Shown in pieces: positions 42,162 through 51,457 of a DNA stretch of 64,000 bases; the first letter of the stretch is position 1, and the number at the start of each line of letters is the position of its first letter. The stretch is from assembly GCA_965260935.1 (NCBI GenBank), contig OZ253374.1:2976001-3040000 (forward strand), written 5' to 3'. The position numbers and the translations under genes are program-made. The notes below the pieces were generated by a model. That model did not search any database. It was not told where the DNA came from and worked only from the letters and a program-made list of their open reading frames with translations. This DNA comes from JBBROS01 sp965260935. GTDB taxonomy: Bacteria > Pseudomonadota > Alphaproteobacteria > Acetobacterales > Acetobacteraceae.

Positions 42162-43644
42162 TGTTGCAACCGGACAGAAATGTCCGCTGGCGTGCAAAGC
42201 TGAAATGTCCTGCCAGCCCGCTCAGCGCGGCGCAGCCGTAGGCGGAGTGGCGCCGGGCGGGCTGGCCCGCCGTCTTGGTCGGGCCTGGTAGCCTCCAGCC
42301 TCGCTGTTCGTCCGCACACGCGGCGACGGGCGCTGGGCCTCCTGCTGCGCCTTGACCAGGGTCAGGGCCGCCGTCAGCCGCTTGTTCTCGACGATGTCGC
42401 CCTGCCCAACCCGCTGCTCCTTGTCGAACGCGCTGTAGGGCAGGGAGTGGCCCTGCCAGCGGATGTCCAGCCGATCGTCGGGATAATGGTAAACCTCGAC
42501 ATACGCCCCGGCGATCGCCTCCGTGACGCCGTTGCGCGCCAGAATGAGCAGCTTACGGTCGTAAGTCAGGGTGAGCTGCTGACCCACATGGCGCAGCTCG
42601 CGGCGGCACAGAATGTCGTCGAGCCGCCCCGGCGAGAGGTCCAGCGGCCGGTGCAGGTCGCTTGGGTGGGCCGGCGTGACCGCGAAACGGGCGTTGAAGC
42701 GCTCGGTGAAGCCCGGGAGGAAGGCGTTGCCGGTCTCCATGGCGGCGATGCCAGCCAGGCGCAGCGCCTTGACCAGCCGGTCCTGCAAGGTGCGGTTCAC
42801 GCGTTCAACCCGCCCCTTCGCTTGCGGCGTGTCGGCGCAGAGGATGTCGATGTTCAATTCGCCCAGCGCCCGACCAAACTGGGTCATGCCCTGGCCACCC
42901 TTTGCGTCAGCCTTGGCCACGCGAAAAACCGTGTGCTTGTCGGAGTAGAAGGCCACCGGGCGGCCGTGCGCCTCGAGGTAACCGCGCAGCGCCGTAAAGT
43001 AAGCGGCCGTGCTTTCGCTTTCAACAAACCAGAGCTGCATCAGCCGGCCCGTGGCGTCGTCGATGAACACCAGCAGCGTGCAAGGCGGTCCGCGCTCCTC
43101 GAACCAGCGGTGCTCGCTGCCGTCAACCTGCACCAGCTCGCCACACCGTTCACGGCGCAGCCGAGGTTGGTGGAAGCGACGGCGCTGCGTGCGCGACAGC
43201 CAAAGGCCAGCATCCGCCATCCAGGCGCGCAGCGTCTCGCGCGACACCGAAAGCCCATGCCGCTGCGTCAACGCCTCCACGGCCAGGGTTGGGCCGAAAT
43301 CGGCGTATTGGTCCCGTATCAGCGCGAGTGCCTGCTCGCGCACACCCGCAGCGATCTGGTTGTTGGCCGGCCGGCCGCGCGCCGTGTGCGCCAGCGCCGC
43401 GCCACCGCCGGCCTGCAGCCGCCGCAACAGGCGGCGCACATGCCGCGGCGTCATCGACAGCAGTGCCGCCGCCTGCGCGACCGTGCGGCGGCCGGATGCA
43501 ACTTCGGACAGCGTCTCGATACGCTGTATGTCGCGCTTGCTCATCATCACCCAGCCCACAACCCGCTCTCCCGGTCAGATCAACGTCCGGGAAGCCTGAC
43601 ATTTCTGCTTTGCAAACAGGGGACAGTTTAGCTTTGCGCCTACA
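42162..43644 (-). mobile_element. Complete ISNCY/IS1202-like insertion sequence, 1483 bp
   Basis: The element carries one transposase and ends in imperfect inverted repeats of about 50 bp. The left end begins TGTTGCAACC and holds GCAAAGCTGAAATGTC. The right end, read inward, begins TGTAGGCGCA and holds GCAAAGCAGAAATGTC. Each end has two related AAATGTCC/AACTGTCC-type sub-repeats, probably transposase-binding sites. It is flanked by the 5-bp duplication GCCGC. Ends and duplication intact suggest recent insertion. Confidence 0.75.
42222..43547 (-). CDS. ISNCY (IS1202-like) family transposase
   Basis: A DDE transposase of about 441 residues. The N-terminal helix-turn-helix is ETLSEVASGRRTVAQAAALL, followed by a second one (AAALLSMTPRHVRRLLRRLQ). 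The rve/DDE core has VQVDGSEHRWFEERG, the second aspartate in AFYSDKHTVFR and the glutamate in AKGRVERVNRTLQDRLVKAL. The C-terminal tail is Arg/Pro-rich. Start at one of two consecutive ATGs (43547 or 43544). It has no frameshift, so the element may be active. Confidence 0.85.
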   Translation of the reverse strand: MMSKRDIQRIETLSEVASGRRTVAQAAALLSMTPRHVRRLLRRLQAGGGAALAHTARGRPANNQIAAGVREQALALIRDQYADFGPTLAVEALTQRHGLSVSRETLRAWMADAGLWLSRTQRRRFHQPRLRRERCGELVQVDGSEHRWFEERGPPCTLLVFIDDATGRLMQLWFVESESTAAYFTALRGYLEAHGRPVAFYSDKHTVFRVAKADAKGGQGMTQFGRALGELNIDILCADTPQAKGRVERVNRTLQDRLVKALRLAGIAAMETGNAFLPGFTERFNARFAVTPAHPSDLHRPLDLSPGRLDDILCRRELRHVGQQLTLTYDRKLLILARNGVTEAIAGAYVEVYHYPDDRLDIRWQGHSLPYSAFDKEQRVGQGDIVENKRLTAALTLVKAQQEAQRPSPRVRTNSEAGGYQARPRRRASPPGATPPTAAPR

Positions 43645-43649
43645 GCCGC
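43645..43649. repeat. Target-site duplication GCCGC, right copy
   Basis: Exact copy of 42157-42161, directly after the right IS end (GCGCCTACA). See the left copy. Confidence 0.65.
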
Positions 43650-43681
43650 AAGTGCGATAATGGATATTATGGAAACTCACG

Positions 43682-44473
43682 TCAGGGCGCGACCTCAAGC
43701 CTCATTCCGTCGAACCCCGGTTCAAACCCAGGCGGCAACCGGTTCACCAGCCAGGCCCAATCAACGTCATAACCCATGTGCGTCAGCACGACCCGGCGCG
43801 GCTTGATGCGCTCCGCCCAAACCAGGACCTGCTCGATATTGGCATGCGTCTTGTGCTTCCGGCGCTGAAAGCAATCCACCATCCAGGTATCGACGCCTTC
43901 GAGAGCGGCCAGAGCCGCTTCATCCAAGGTGACGACATCCGTGGAATAGCCGAAGCCGCCGACCCGCAAGCCCGCCGTCGGCATGAAGCCGTGGTCCTGC
44001 TCGAACACCTGCGCCTCGATCCCGGCCATCTCGACCGTGGTTCCGAACGCGAACGGTTTCTGCACCATCGTCGGCCGGAAGAAATGCGGCGGTTGCCACG
44101 GCTTGAAGGCGTAATCGAACCGCTGCTCCAGCTCCGCCAAGGTGCGCTCGGTCGCGAAGGCGTCCAACGGGCGGCCGATCACCCGGTTCAATATCCGGAT
44201 GTCGTCGATGCCGAGCACGTGGTCCGCATGGGCATGCGTGAACAGGATCGCATCGACCGACGGGATGCCGCAGGCCAGCAACTGGGCGCGCATGTCCGGC
44301 GACGCGTCCACCAGCAGCCGCCGCCCGTCGCTCTCGATGACGATGCTGGAGCGGGTGCGCCGGTTGCGCGGTTCGGACGGGTCGCAGGCGCCCCAATCCC
44401 CGTGCCCGTCGGCGCCGCCGATCTGCGGCACGCCGGCCGAACCGCCGCAGCCCAAAACCGTCACGACCGGCAT
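43682..44473 (-). CDS. MBL-fold metallo-hydrolase (PhnP-like)
   Basis: A 263-residue metallo-beta-lactamase-fold phosphodiesterase-type protein. The N-terminus TVLGCGGSAGVPQIGG and the metal site THAHADHVLGIDDIRILNR match the PhnP/YcbX-type cyclic-phosphodiesterase family. DHGFMPTAGLRVGGFGYSTD and VVLTHMGYDVDW are further ligand regions. No phn genes are near, so the substrate is unknown. Its ATG overlaps the tatD stop by one base; tatD-MBL is a frequent pair in alphaproteobacteria. The IS right end lies 38 bases past its stop. Confidence 0.9.
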   Translation of the reverse strand: MPVVTVLGCGGSAGVPQIGGADGHGDWGACDPSEPRNRRTRSSIVIESDGRRLLVDASPDMRAQLLACGIPSVDAILFTHAHADHVLGIDDIRILNRVIGRPLDAFATERTLAELEQRFDYAFKPWQPPHFFRPTMVQKPFAFGTTVEMAGIEAQVFEQDHGFMPTAGLRVGGFGYSTDVVTLDEAALAALEGVDTWMVDCFQRRKHKTHANIEQVLVWAERIKPRRVVLTHMGYDVDWAWLVNRLPPGFEPGFDGMRLEVAP

Positions 44474-45246
44474 CAGGCGGCCTTGGAGAAAAGACGCCGG
44501 AAATTACGGGTCGTAAGCTCGGCCAGCGTTTCCGGCGTCAGTCCACGCGCCTCGGCCAGCACCCGCGCCGTCTCGGCGACGAATGCGGGCTCGTTGCGCT
44601 TGCCCCGATGCGGCACGGGGGCAAGGTATGGCGCATCGGTCTCGACCAGGATCCGATCCTCCCGCGCGTCGCGCGCGATGTCCCGGATTTCGTTGCTTTT
44701 CGGGAACGTCAGGATGCCGGAGAAGCTGAGGCTGCCCCCGAGCGCCAGGGCTGCTTCGGCCAACGCCCGGCCGGAGCTGAAGCAATGCAGCACGAACCGG
44801 AACGGGCCGCCGCTTTCCCACTCCTGTTGCAGAATGGACGCGATATCCTCGTCGGCGTCGCGCGCGTGGACGACGAGCGGCACGTCGGCAAGGCGTGCCC
44901 CTTGAATGTGGGCGCGGAACGACGCCTGCTGCGCGGGACGCGGAGCCTTGTCGTAGAAATAGTCCAGCCCACTCTCGCCGATGCCGACAACCTTCGGGTT
45001 CCGTGCCATGGAGGCCAGCGCATCGGGCGTCGGCGCCGGCCCTTCCCCGGCATTGTGCGGATGGACGCCGACCGTGCACCAGACATTCGGCAAGCCGGCG
45101 ACCAACTCGACGAGATGCCGCGATTGCCCGACCCTGGTGCCGATCGTGACCATTTCGCCGATGCCGGCTTGCGCCGCCCGTCCGAGCAACTCGCCGCGCT
45201 CGTCTTCCGGGAACATGTCGAGGTGGCAATGCGAATCGATAAGCAT
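44473..45246 (-). CDS. tatD: TatD family hydrolase
   Basis: TatD/YcfH-type metal-dependent DNase-like hydrolase of 257 residues. ATG at 45246 gives MLIDSHCHLDMF with the metal ligands HxH. VGVHPHNAGEG, GIGESGLDYFYDKAP (Glu ligand), VHARDADED, and LVETDAPYLAPVPHRGKRNE are all family motifs. It follows metG by 4 bases. The open frame reaches upstream, but that extension is a shadow of metG. Confidence 0.93.
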   Translation of the reverse strand: MLIDSHCHLDMFPEDERGELLGRAAQAGIGEMVTIGTRVGQSRHLVELVAGLPNVWCTVGVHPHNAGEGPAPTPDALASMARNPKVVGIGESGLDYFYDKAPRPAQQASFRAHIQGARLADVPLVVHARDADEDIASILQQEWESGGPFRFVLHCFSSGRALAEAALALGGSLSFSGILTFPKSNEIRDIARDAREDRILVETDAPYLAPVPHRGKRNEPAFVAETARVLAEARGLTPETLAELTTRNFRRLFSKAA

Positions 45247-45250
45247 CACA

Positions 45251-46792
45251 CTACTGCGCTGCCGTTTCAACGTAGCGCGGGAACACAGCCGACGGCGCCG
45301 GCAAAGCTTCGTTGTCCGGCAGGCGCTGCCCGAGGCTTGCAAGATCCCGCGCCGCCTCCGGCACGCCGAGCTGGTCGAGCATCCGCCCCATGCTGCCCGG
45401 CATCACCGGCTGCAAAACGGTCGCGACCGGGCGCATCGTGTCGAGCAATGCCCGCAGCACCGCCGCCATGCGCTCCGGGTCCGTCTTGCGCAGCGCCCAC
45501 GGAGCTTGGCGGTCGATGTAGGCGTTGGCGGCGCGGACCACTTTCCAGACTTCCTCGATCGCGTCGCCGAAGGCTTGGCGGTCCATCAACGGCCGCAGCG
45601 CCGACGGCAGCTCGCGGGCCGCGCCCACCAACGCAGCGTCGTCGTCGGTATGGGCTGCTTGAGCCGGGCGCTTGCCGTCAAGGTTGCGCGCAACCTGCGT
45701 CAAGGTCCGTTGCGCGAGGTTGCCGAGGTCGTTGGCGAGCTCGCCATTCAGCCGGCGCAGCAATGCGGCATCGTTGAAATCGCCGTCATTGCCGAACGGC
45801 GCCTCGCGCAGCAGGAAGAAGCGCACCGGATCGAGCCCATACTTCTTGACCAGATCTCCCGGCGCGATGACGTTGCCAAGCGATTTGCTCATCTTCTGCC
45901 CGGCGACCGTCCACCAGCCCGTGGCAAAGACGCTCCGCGGCGGCATAAGACCGGCTGCCATCAGAAAGGCCGGCCAGTAGACCGCGTGGAAGCGGATGAT
46001 GTCCTTTCCGACGAGATGCACATCCGCTGGCCAGAACCGCCACAGGTCGGTCGTGGTATCAGGGTAGCCGAGGGCGGTGATGTAGTTCGTCAGGGCGTCC
46101 AGCCATACGTACATGACATGGGCCGGATCGCCCGGCACCGGGATGCCCCAGCGGAAGCTGGTGCGGCTGACCGACAGGTCGGTCAACCCGCTGCGTACGA
46201 AGCTCATCACCTCGCGCCGCCGGCCCGGCGGCATGATGGTTGCCGGCGTCGACTCATACAGGGCAAGCAACCGGTCCTGCCATTCCGACAGCTTGAAGAA
46301 GTAGGACGGCTCCGTCACCCACTCCACCGCCGCGCCGGTCTCGACGCTGACCCTGGAACCGTCGTCGAGCAGCCGGGTCTCGTCCTCGTTGTAGAACGCC
46401 TCGTCGCGGACGGCGTACCAGCCTTCATACTGCCCGAGATAAATTTCGCCCCGCTCCTGCAGACAGGTCCAGAGCGCCTGGCAGGCAACGCGGTGCCGGT
46501 CCTCCGTCGTGCGGAAGAAGATGTCGTTCGACAGGCCCATCTCCGCGCTCATCGCCTGGAACTGGGCCGCGATCTGGTCGACATACGCCTGCGGCTCGAT
46601 CCCCGCCGCCTGCGCGGACTGCTCGACCTTTTGCCCGTGCTCGTCGGTGCCGGTCAGGAACAGCACGTCGTAGCCGTCAAGCCGTTTCCAGCGCGCGAGC
46701 GTGTCCGCGGCGACTGCGGTGCTCGCGTGGCCAATATGCGGCGCGCCGTTGACGTAGAAAATCGGCGTCGTGATGTAGAACGGCGGCTTCAT
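45251..46792 (-). CDS. metG: Methionyl-tRNA synthetase
   Basis: MetG charges tRNA(Met). The 513-residue class I enzyme has the HIGH motif in PIFYVNGAPHIGHASTAVAA, LTGTDEHGQKV, the KMSKS motif KMSKSLGNVI and a helical anticodon-binding domain. It lacks the C-terminal tRNA-binding domain present in E. coli, as is common in this class. It overlaps holB by 4 bases. Confidence 0.96.
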   Translation of the reverse strand: MKPPFYITTPIFYVNGAPHIGHASTAVAADTLARWKRLDGYDVLFLTGTDEHGQKVEQSAQAAGIEPQAYVDQIAAQFQAMSAEMGLSNDIFFRTTEDRHRVACQALWTCLQERGEIYLGQYEGWYAVRDEAFYNEDETRLLDDGSRVSVETGAAVEWVTEPSYFFKLSEWQDRLLALYESTPATIMPPGRRREVMSFVRSGLTDLSVSRTSFRWGIPVPGDPAHVMYVWLDALTNYITALGYPDTTTDLWRFWPADVHLVGKDIIRFHAVYWPAFLMAAGLMPPRSVFATGWWTVAGQKMSKSLGNVIAPGDLVKKYGLDPVRFFLLREAPFGNDGDFNDAALLRRLNGELANDLGNLAQRTLTQVARNLDGKRPAQAAHTDDDAALVGAARELPSALRPLMDRQAFGDAIEEVWKVVRAANAYIDRQAPWALRKTDPERMAAVLRALLDTMRPVATVLQPVMPGSMGRMLDQLGVPEAARDLASLGQRLPDNEALPAPSAVFPRYVETAAQ

Positions 46793-47775
46793 GCGTGGCT
46801 CAACAACTCCAATCCGGCGACAACGGCCGAGCGCTTGTCGAGGTTGAAGCGCTCGGTCTCATTCTGCAGGCGGCCTAGCGCTTGCCACACTTCGCCCCAT
46901 TCGGCTAGCGGGCGGCGTCCGGCGCCGGGCCAGGCCCCCTGCCCTCTCGCCGCCGCGCGCACGTGCTCGCCAAGCCCGGTCTGCAACAGCCCCATGAACG
47001 TGGCGAAACCGCTCTCGCTTTTCGTCGCTTGCTCCGCCAAGGCGTAGATGCGAGCGACCGGCAGCCGGCGGGCGTCGAGCGCCTCCCGCGCCAGCGCCGC
47101 CAAGGTGAGCGCGCCCTCCTCGGCGAGCGCCACGGCCCGCCCGGGAGCGCCGTTCGAGGTTCTCGCCAGTTCGCTTCGCGCCGCACCGTCAAGCTCCGGG
47201 AGCAAGCAAGCCAACGCGCTGTCCATCTCCGCGGGAGGAAGCGGGTCCAGCCTCAACCGTCGGCAGCGGCTGCGGATGGTCGGCAACAAACGGCCTGGCG
47301 CTGCGGCGGTCAGCAGCAGAAGCGCCTGGCGCGGCGGCTCCTCCAGCACCTTCAACAGCGCGTTGGCGGCATTCCGGTTCAGTTCCTCCACGCCATCGAC
47401 GACCACGACGCGCCAGCCCGCTTCCGCCGATGTCAGGTGCAGGAAGCCAGTGACCTCACGCACCTGGTCCACGCCGACTTCCCCCCTCATCCGCTTGCGC
47501 TTCTCGTCCATCTCGCGCTCGATCGTCAGCACGTCGGCATGGCTGCCGTGCGCCAGACGGCGGAAAACCGGGTTGCGCGCGTCGTTCGGATCGCCGGCCG
47601 GCGAAAGCAGGCGCCGAGCTAGGCGATAGGCCAAGGTGGCCTTGCCAACGCCTGGCGGACCAATCAGGAGCCAGGCGTGGTGCATTCGTCCGGTTTCGAG
47701 CGCGGCGGCGAACTCCGCTTCCGCCGCCGCGTGTCCGAACAAGGCGGGGTTCTCGCGCGGCGCAAGGGTCATCAA
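46789..47775 (-). CDS. holB: DNA polymerase III subunit delta'
   Basis: Delta' is the stator of the clamp loader. The 328-residue AAA+ protein starts NPALFGHAAAEAEFAAALET and has the P-loop GPPGVGKATLAYRLARRLL. The sensor region ANALLKVLEEPPRQALLLLT and SRCRRLRL are typical of the family. Zinc-finger cysteines seen in E. coli delta' are absent. It overlaps tmk and metG by 4 bases each, the standard tmk-holB-metG-tatD order. Confidence 0.92.
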   Translation of the reverse strand: MMTLAPRENPALFGHAAAEAEFAAALETGRMHHAWLLIGPPGVGKATLAYRLARRLLSPAGDPNDARNPVFRRLAHGSHADVLTIEREMDEKRKRMRGEVGVDQVREVTGFLHLTSAEAGWRVVVVDGVEELNRNAANALLKVLEEPPRQALLLLTAAAPGRLLPTIRSRCRRLRLDPLPPAEMDSALACLLPELDGAARSELARTSNGAPGRAVALAEEGALTLAALAREALDARRLPVARIYALAEQATKSESGFATFMGLLQTGLGEHVRAAARGQGAWPGAGRRPLAEWGEVWQALGRLQNETERFNLDKRSAVVAGLELLSHA

Positions 47776-48398
47776 CCGAGCCGCTCCCGCACGATCGCGA
47801 AGATCGCTTCATGCACCTCGCGAGGCGTCCCATCGGCATCGATGACGATGCACCGCCCGGGCTCGGCGGCCGCGATGTCGGCGAAACCCTGGGCCACGCG
47901 TGCGTGAAAGCCGGCGTCCATCGCCTCGTATCGGTCAAGTTTCTGCCGTCTCGCGGCGATCCGCGCCGCTGCCTCGGCCGGCGAGACGCGCAGCATGAAC
48001 GTCAGATCCGGTTGCCTTGGCAGCAGCCGGGTCAACTGGCGGATGAGTTCCCGGTCCGCTCCCTGGCCGTAACCCTGGTAGGCCAGTGTGCTGTCGGCAA
48101 ACCGGTCGCAGACGATGACCATCCCCGCATGGAGGGCTGGCAGGATGGTCCGGGCCAGGTGCTCGGCCCGCGCAGCGAAATGAAGGTATGCCTCGGCGGC
48201 GGGCGACCACCGGTGCTCTCCGCCCAACAGCATCGCCCTGAGCGCCTCCGCGCCGGGCGCGCCGCCTGGCTCCCGGGTGGGCAATGCAGGGTGCCCGGCG
48301 TCGGTGAGCGCGGCGGCCAGCAGTTGAGCCTGGGTGCTCTTTCCTGCCCCCTCCCCGCCTTCCAGCGTGATGAACAGACCCGCGTTCTGCGGGATCAA
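47772..48398 (-). CDS. tmk: Thymidylate kinase
   Basis: Tmk phosphorylates dTMP to dTDP. From TTG at 48398, which overlaps the D,D-carboxypeptidase stop (TTGA), the protein has 208 residues. The P-loop is FITLEGGEGAGKSTQAQLLA. The DRF-type motif is VCDRFADSTLAYQGYGQGAD, and the lid is AARRQKLDRYE. The longer open frame upstream is a shadow. Confidence 0.94.
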   Translation of the reverse strand: MIPQNAGLFITLEGGEGAGKSTQAQLLAAALTDAGHPALPTREPGGAPGAEALRAMLLGGEHRWSPAAEAYLHFAARAEHLARTILPALHAGMVIVCDRFADSTLAYQGYGQGADRELIRQLTRLLPRQPDLTFMLRVSPAEAAARIAARRQKLDRYEAMDAGFHARVAQGFADIAAAEPGRCIVIDADGTPREVHEAIFAIVRERLG

Positions 48399-49588
48399 GA
48401 CCCTGTCACGTAGCGCGAGACGACTGCCATGGCGCGGCCCGGCAAACCGAGGCGCGTCACATCGGCGCCGGCCAGCAGCGGCATCTCGGTCGGCGGCACG
48501 CCCTCGCCCGAAACCGTGAGCTTGCCAAGCACGTCGCCGCGGCTGACCGGCGCCGGGATCGGGCTTGGATACTCGACGGTGACGCGGGCGTTGCGCCGCC
48601 ATTGCCGCGGCATGGTTATGACCAGGTCGCGTCCGCCGACCAGAGGGACGGTTTGGGCCGTGCCGAGCCAGACGTTCGCATTCTCGACCGTATCGCCGGC
48701 GGTGAACAGCATCACGTCTTCGAACTCCCGGAAGCTCCACTCCAGCAGCCGCTCGCTTTCCTCCGCGCGCCCATGCGCCGAGGCAAGCCCGTTGATGACG
48801 ACGATGACCCGCCGGCCACCCCGTTGCGCGCTGGCAACGAGGCCGTAGCCGCCCGCATCGGTGTGTCCCGTCTTGAGGCCGTCAGCCAAGCCTTTCTGCA
48901 CCAACGGGTTCCTGTTTTCTTGAGAAATGTTATTGTATTTGAACGACTTCTCGCTATCAAACCGGTAGTATTCGGGGAAATCAGCGATCAGCCGCTTGGC
49001 AATCGTCGCCAGATCTCGGCATGACACGCGTTGCTCAGGGTCCGGCCAGCCGGTGCTGTTGGTGAAATGCGCGACGCGTAGCCCCATCTCCCTGGCTTTC
49101 TGGTTCATCAGATCCACGAAAGCGTCCTCCGAACCAGCAATCCCCTCGGCCAGCACGATACAGGCGTCGTTCCCGGACTGGATGATGACCCCCCGGATCA
49201 AGTCCTCCACCGTTACCGATGCGTTCAACGGGACGAACATCTTCGAGCCTTGCATCCGCCACGCTTTCTCGCTGACCGGCAATTCCTGGTCGAGCCGTAG
49301 CCGGCCGGCTTTCAGCATCCCGTAAACGATGTAGGCCGTCATCAGCTTGGTCATGGACGAGGGCGGCATAGGCTCGTCGGCATCCTTGTTCAGCAGAACC
49401 GCGCCGGTGTTGAAGTCGGTGATGAATGCCCACCGGGCCGTCGTATCGAGCGGGCCAAGCGGCGTTTCCGCTGGACTAGCCTCGGCGACAACCGGCGGTG
49501 CGGTCTTCGCGCGCCTGGCAGCTTGGACGACCGGCGGGGCGGTGGCCGACAGCGCGGAAGCCAGAAGCAGCAGGCGACGTTTCAACAT
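48395..49588 (-). CDS. D-alanyl-D-alanine carboxypeptidase (PBP5/6 type)
   Basis: A serine D,D-peptidase that trims pentapeptides in periplasmic peptidoglycan. ATG at 49588 gives a 397-residue precursor with a signal peptide (MLKRRLLLLASALSATAPPV). Active-site motifs are S78-M-T-K81 (PPSSMTKLMTAY), SGN in QSGNDACIVLAE and KTG in LKTGHTDAGGYGLV. A C-terminal PBP5_C domain follows. A 65-codon upstream extension is not real. It is part of the mltB-rlpA-dac-tmk run. Confidence 0.94.
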   Translation of the reverse strand: MLKRRLLLLASALSATAPPVVQAARRAKTAPPVVAEASPAETPLGPLDTTARWAFITDFNTGAVLLNKDADEPMPPSSMTKLMTAYIVYGMLKAGRLRLDQELPVSEKAWRMQGSKMFVPLNASVTVEDLIRGVIIQSGNDACIVLAEGIAGSEDAFVDLMNQKAREMGLRVAHFTNSTGWPDPEQRVSCRDLATIAKRLIADFPEYYRFDSEKSFKYNNISQENRNPLVQKGLADGLKTGHTDAGGYGLVASAQRGGRRVIVVINGLASAHGRAEESERLLEWSFREFEDVMLFTAGDTVENANVWLGTAQTVPLVGGRDLVITMPRQWRRNARVTVEYPSPIPAPVSRGDVLGKLTVSGEGVPPTEMPLLAGADVTRLGLPGRAMAVVSRYVTGS

Positions 49589-49601
49589 AGGTCCACTCCG
49601 C

Positions 49602-50495
49602 TCATTGCACGACGATCCGCGCATCCATGATGCCTGCACGAAACGCTCGGTCGAGGGCGGCATCTGCCGCTGCGACGCTGTCATAAGGACCGGCGCGCAC
49701 CGTGTATCGCTCATCCCGGCCATCCCATGACCGATCAACTCGGGCGGCCAGGCCAGCAAGCCTTGCCTCGGCCTGCCTCGCATAAACGATTTGCCCGAAC
49801 GACCCGGCCTCGATCATCAATCGTCCGGGCTGAGGAGCGACCGTCTGCGCCGTTTCGGGCAGCGTGTCTGGGGCTGCTTGCCCCGTCGCCTTGGCGGAGT
49901 CCGTGCTTTCAGGCGTCGGCCTGACGCTTCGCTTCGGCGCCGGCTGGGCCATGCCGGCGGGCAGCGGCAGGTCTTCGGCCGTCACCCTGTCCCGCGGAGC
50001 GCCGGCCATAACAAGCCGCGGTTCGCCTCGAAGCTCCGCCCGGAGCGCGAGGCTGCGGCCCTCGTCCACTTGGACGCGCACCCGTGCCGTCCCATTGACT
50101 CCAAGCAGCCTTGCCGCTCGCGGCGACAGGGCGATCACGCGGGCAGCCGATACTGGGCCGCGGTCATTGATGCGGACCAGCGCTTGCAGTCCTGTCTCAA
50201 GGTTTGTCACACGGACGATTGCTGGCAGTTGCAGCGTCTGGTGCGCGGCCGTGAGCCCGGCGGCGTTCGCAGGCTCCCCATTTGCCGTGGCGCCGCTCCG
50301 GGTTTCCATCACGGTCGCAAGCCCAGTCCGGTCATACTGGAAGTCCTCACGCGGGTAGAACCATCTGCCGCCGGCCTGGTAGCCGGACCCAACCACGTAG
50401 TGCGCGCCGTTCCCGCTCAAGCCGGAGACTGGGCGACCGCATCCAAGTAGGCAGGCGGCGGTCAACCCGGCCGAAACGAGTAGAATGAGCCTCAA
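49602..50495 (-). CDS. rlpA: RlpA-like septal ring lytic transglycosylase with SPOR domain
   Basis: RlpA is an outer-membrane lipoprotein that cuts denuded glycan strands at the division septum. The 297-residue protein has a lipoprotein-like leader (LLVSAGLTAACLLGCG). Its double-psi beta-barrel domain has SGATANGEPANAAGLTAAHQ and the catalytic aspartate in RINDRGP. A proline/serine-rich linker leads to a C-terminal SPOR domain (MIEAGSFGQIVYARQAEARL). The usual start of the domain, ASWYG, is diverged. It overlaps mltB by 4 bases and precedes the carboxypeptidase by 13. Confidence 0.9.
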   Translation of the reverse strand: MRLILLVSAGLTAACLLGCGRPVSGLSGNGAHYVVGSGYQAGGRWFYPREDFQYDRTGLATVMETRSGATANGEPANAAGLTAAHQTLQLPAIVRVTNLETGLQALVRINDRGPVSAARVIALSPRAARLLGVNGTARVRVQVDEGRSLALRAELRGEPRLVMAGAPRDRVTAEDLPLPAGMAQPAPKRSVRPTPESTDSAKATGQAAPDTLPETAQTVAPQPGRLMIEAGSFGQIVYARQAEARLAGLAARVDRSWDGRDERYTVRAGPYDSVAAADAALDRAFRAGIMDARIVVQ

Positions 50496-51457
50496 GCGGC
50501 CGCATCGCCGAGCAGGCCCACGGCCAACGCATAGAAGTCAGACGGATTGTAGCGACGCAGGACGTCGAAGTTCGCATAGACCATGTACGCCTCGCCGGGC
50601 GGCGCGCCGCTTGGGATCACGACGGCGCCCATTGGGTCCGAACGGCTGAACCGGCTGCCGTCCAGATGTCTGACGCCTTCGTCCATCCAGGCGCCCAAAG
50701 ACCGCCGGTTGCCGCGCCCTGCCTGGGACACATTGAAATGTGCGGGAACTGCGATCGGCTGCCCCCAGGGTTCCCCCCGTTTCCAGCCGTGACGCGCCAG
50801 GTAGTTTGCCATTGATCCGAACACGTCCGGCTTGCTGTCCCAAATGTCGCGCTTTCCATCGCCATCGAAATCGACCGCGTAGGACAGGAAGGAACTCGGC
50901 ATGAACTGCGGCTGGCCCATCGCTCCCGCCCACCCGCCGGTCAATCTGACAGGCGGCACGTCGCCTGCGTTCAGGATTCGCAGGGCGTTCAGAAGCTCCT
51001 TGCGGAAATACGATGAGCGTCGCCCGTCCCACGCGAGGGTCGAGAGCGCCTCGACCAGCCTGTAGGTCCCCTTGTTTGCGCCGAAGTTGGACTCGATGCC
51101 CCAGATCCCGACCATGACGAACGGATCGACGCCGTAACGCGCGTTGATTCGCTTCAGCAGCGGCCTTTCCTGACCATACTTCTCGCGGGCGGCTTGCAGC
51201 CGTGAGGGCGGAAGCACGCGGGATTTGTATTCCGGCCAGGTCAGGTTGAATTCCGGTTGTTTGCGGTCCAGCTCGATCACCCGAGCGTTGGGTTCAACCC
51301 CGGCGAAGGCCGCGTTGATCGTCGCTTCCCTGATCCCTGCCCGGCGCGCCTCGGCCTTCACGCCCGCGACGAAGCTCGCGAAACTGCCAGCCGCCTCGGT
51401 CTGCCCAACCGAAGCGACGGCGAAAAGGCCGGCCAAAGACAAACGGCGCGTGATCAT
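50492..51457 (-). CDS. Lytic murein transglycosylase (MltB/SltB family)
   Basis: A 321-residue peptidoglycan lytic transglycosylase. ATG at 51457 gives a signal peptide (MITRRLSLAGLFAVASVGQT). The catalytic Glu122 lies in VGIWGIESNFGANKGTYRLV. GGWAGAMGQPQFMPSSFLSY and a DFDGDGKRDIWDS calcium-binding-like loop are classic MltB features. It is first in a run of eight coupled genes ending with the MBL hydrolase. Confidence 0.93.
   Translation of the reverse strand: MITRRLSLAGLFAVASVGQTEAAGSFASFVAGVKAEARRAGIREATINAAFAGVEPNARVIELDRKQPEFNLTWPEYKSRVLPPSRLQAAREKYGQERPLLKRINARYGVDPFVMVGIWGIESNFGANKGTYRLVEALSTLAWDGRRSSYFRKELLNALRILNAGDVPPVRLTGGWAGAMGQPQFMPSSFLSYAVDFDGDGKRDIWDSKPDVFGSMANYLARHGWKRGEPWGQPIAVPAHFNVSQAGRGNRRSLGAWMDEGVRHLDGSRFSRSDPMGAVVIPSGAPPGEAYMVYANFDVLRRYNPSDFYALAVGLLGDAAA

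Noticed and set aside
41931..42197. 88-codon - frame across the left end of the ISNCY-like element
   Set aside because: It crosses the IS junction and has no recognisable domain.
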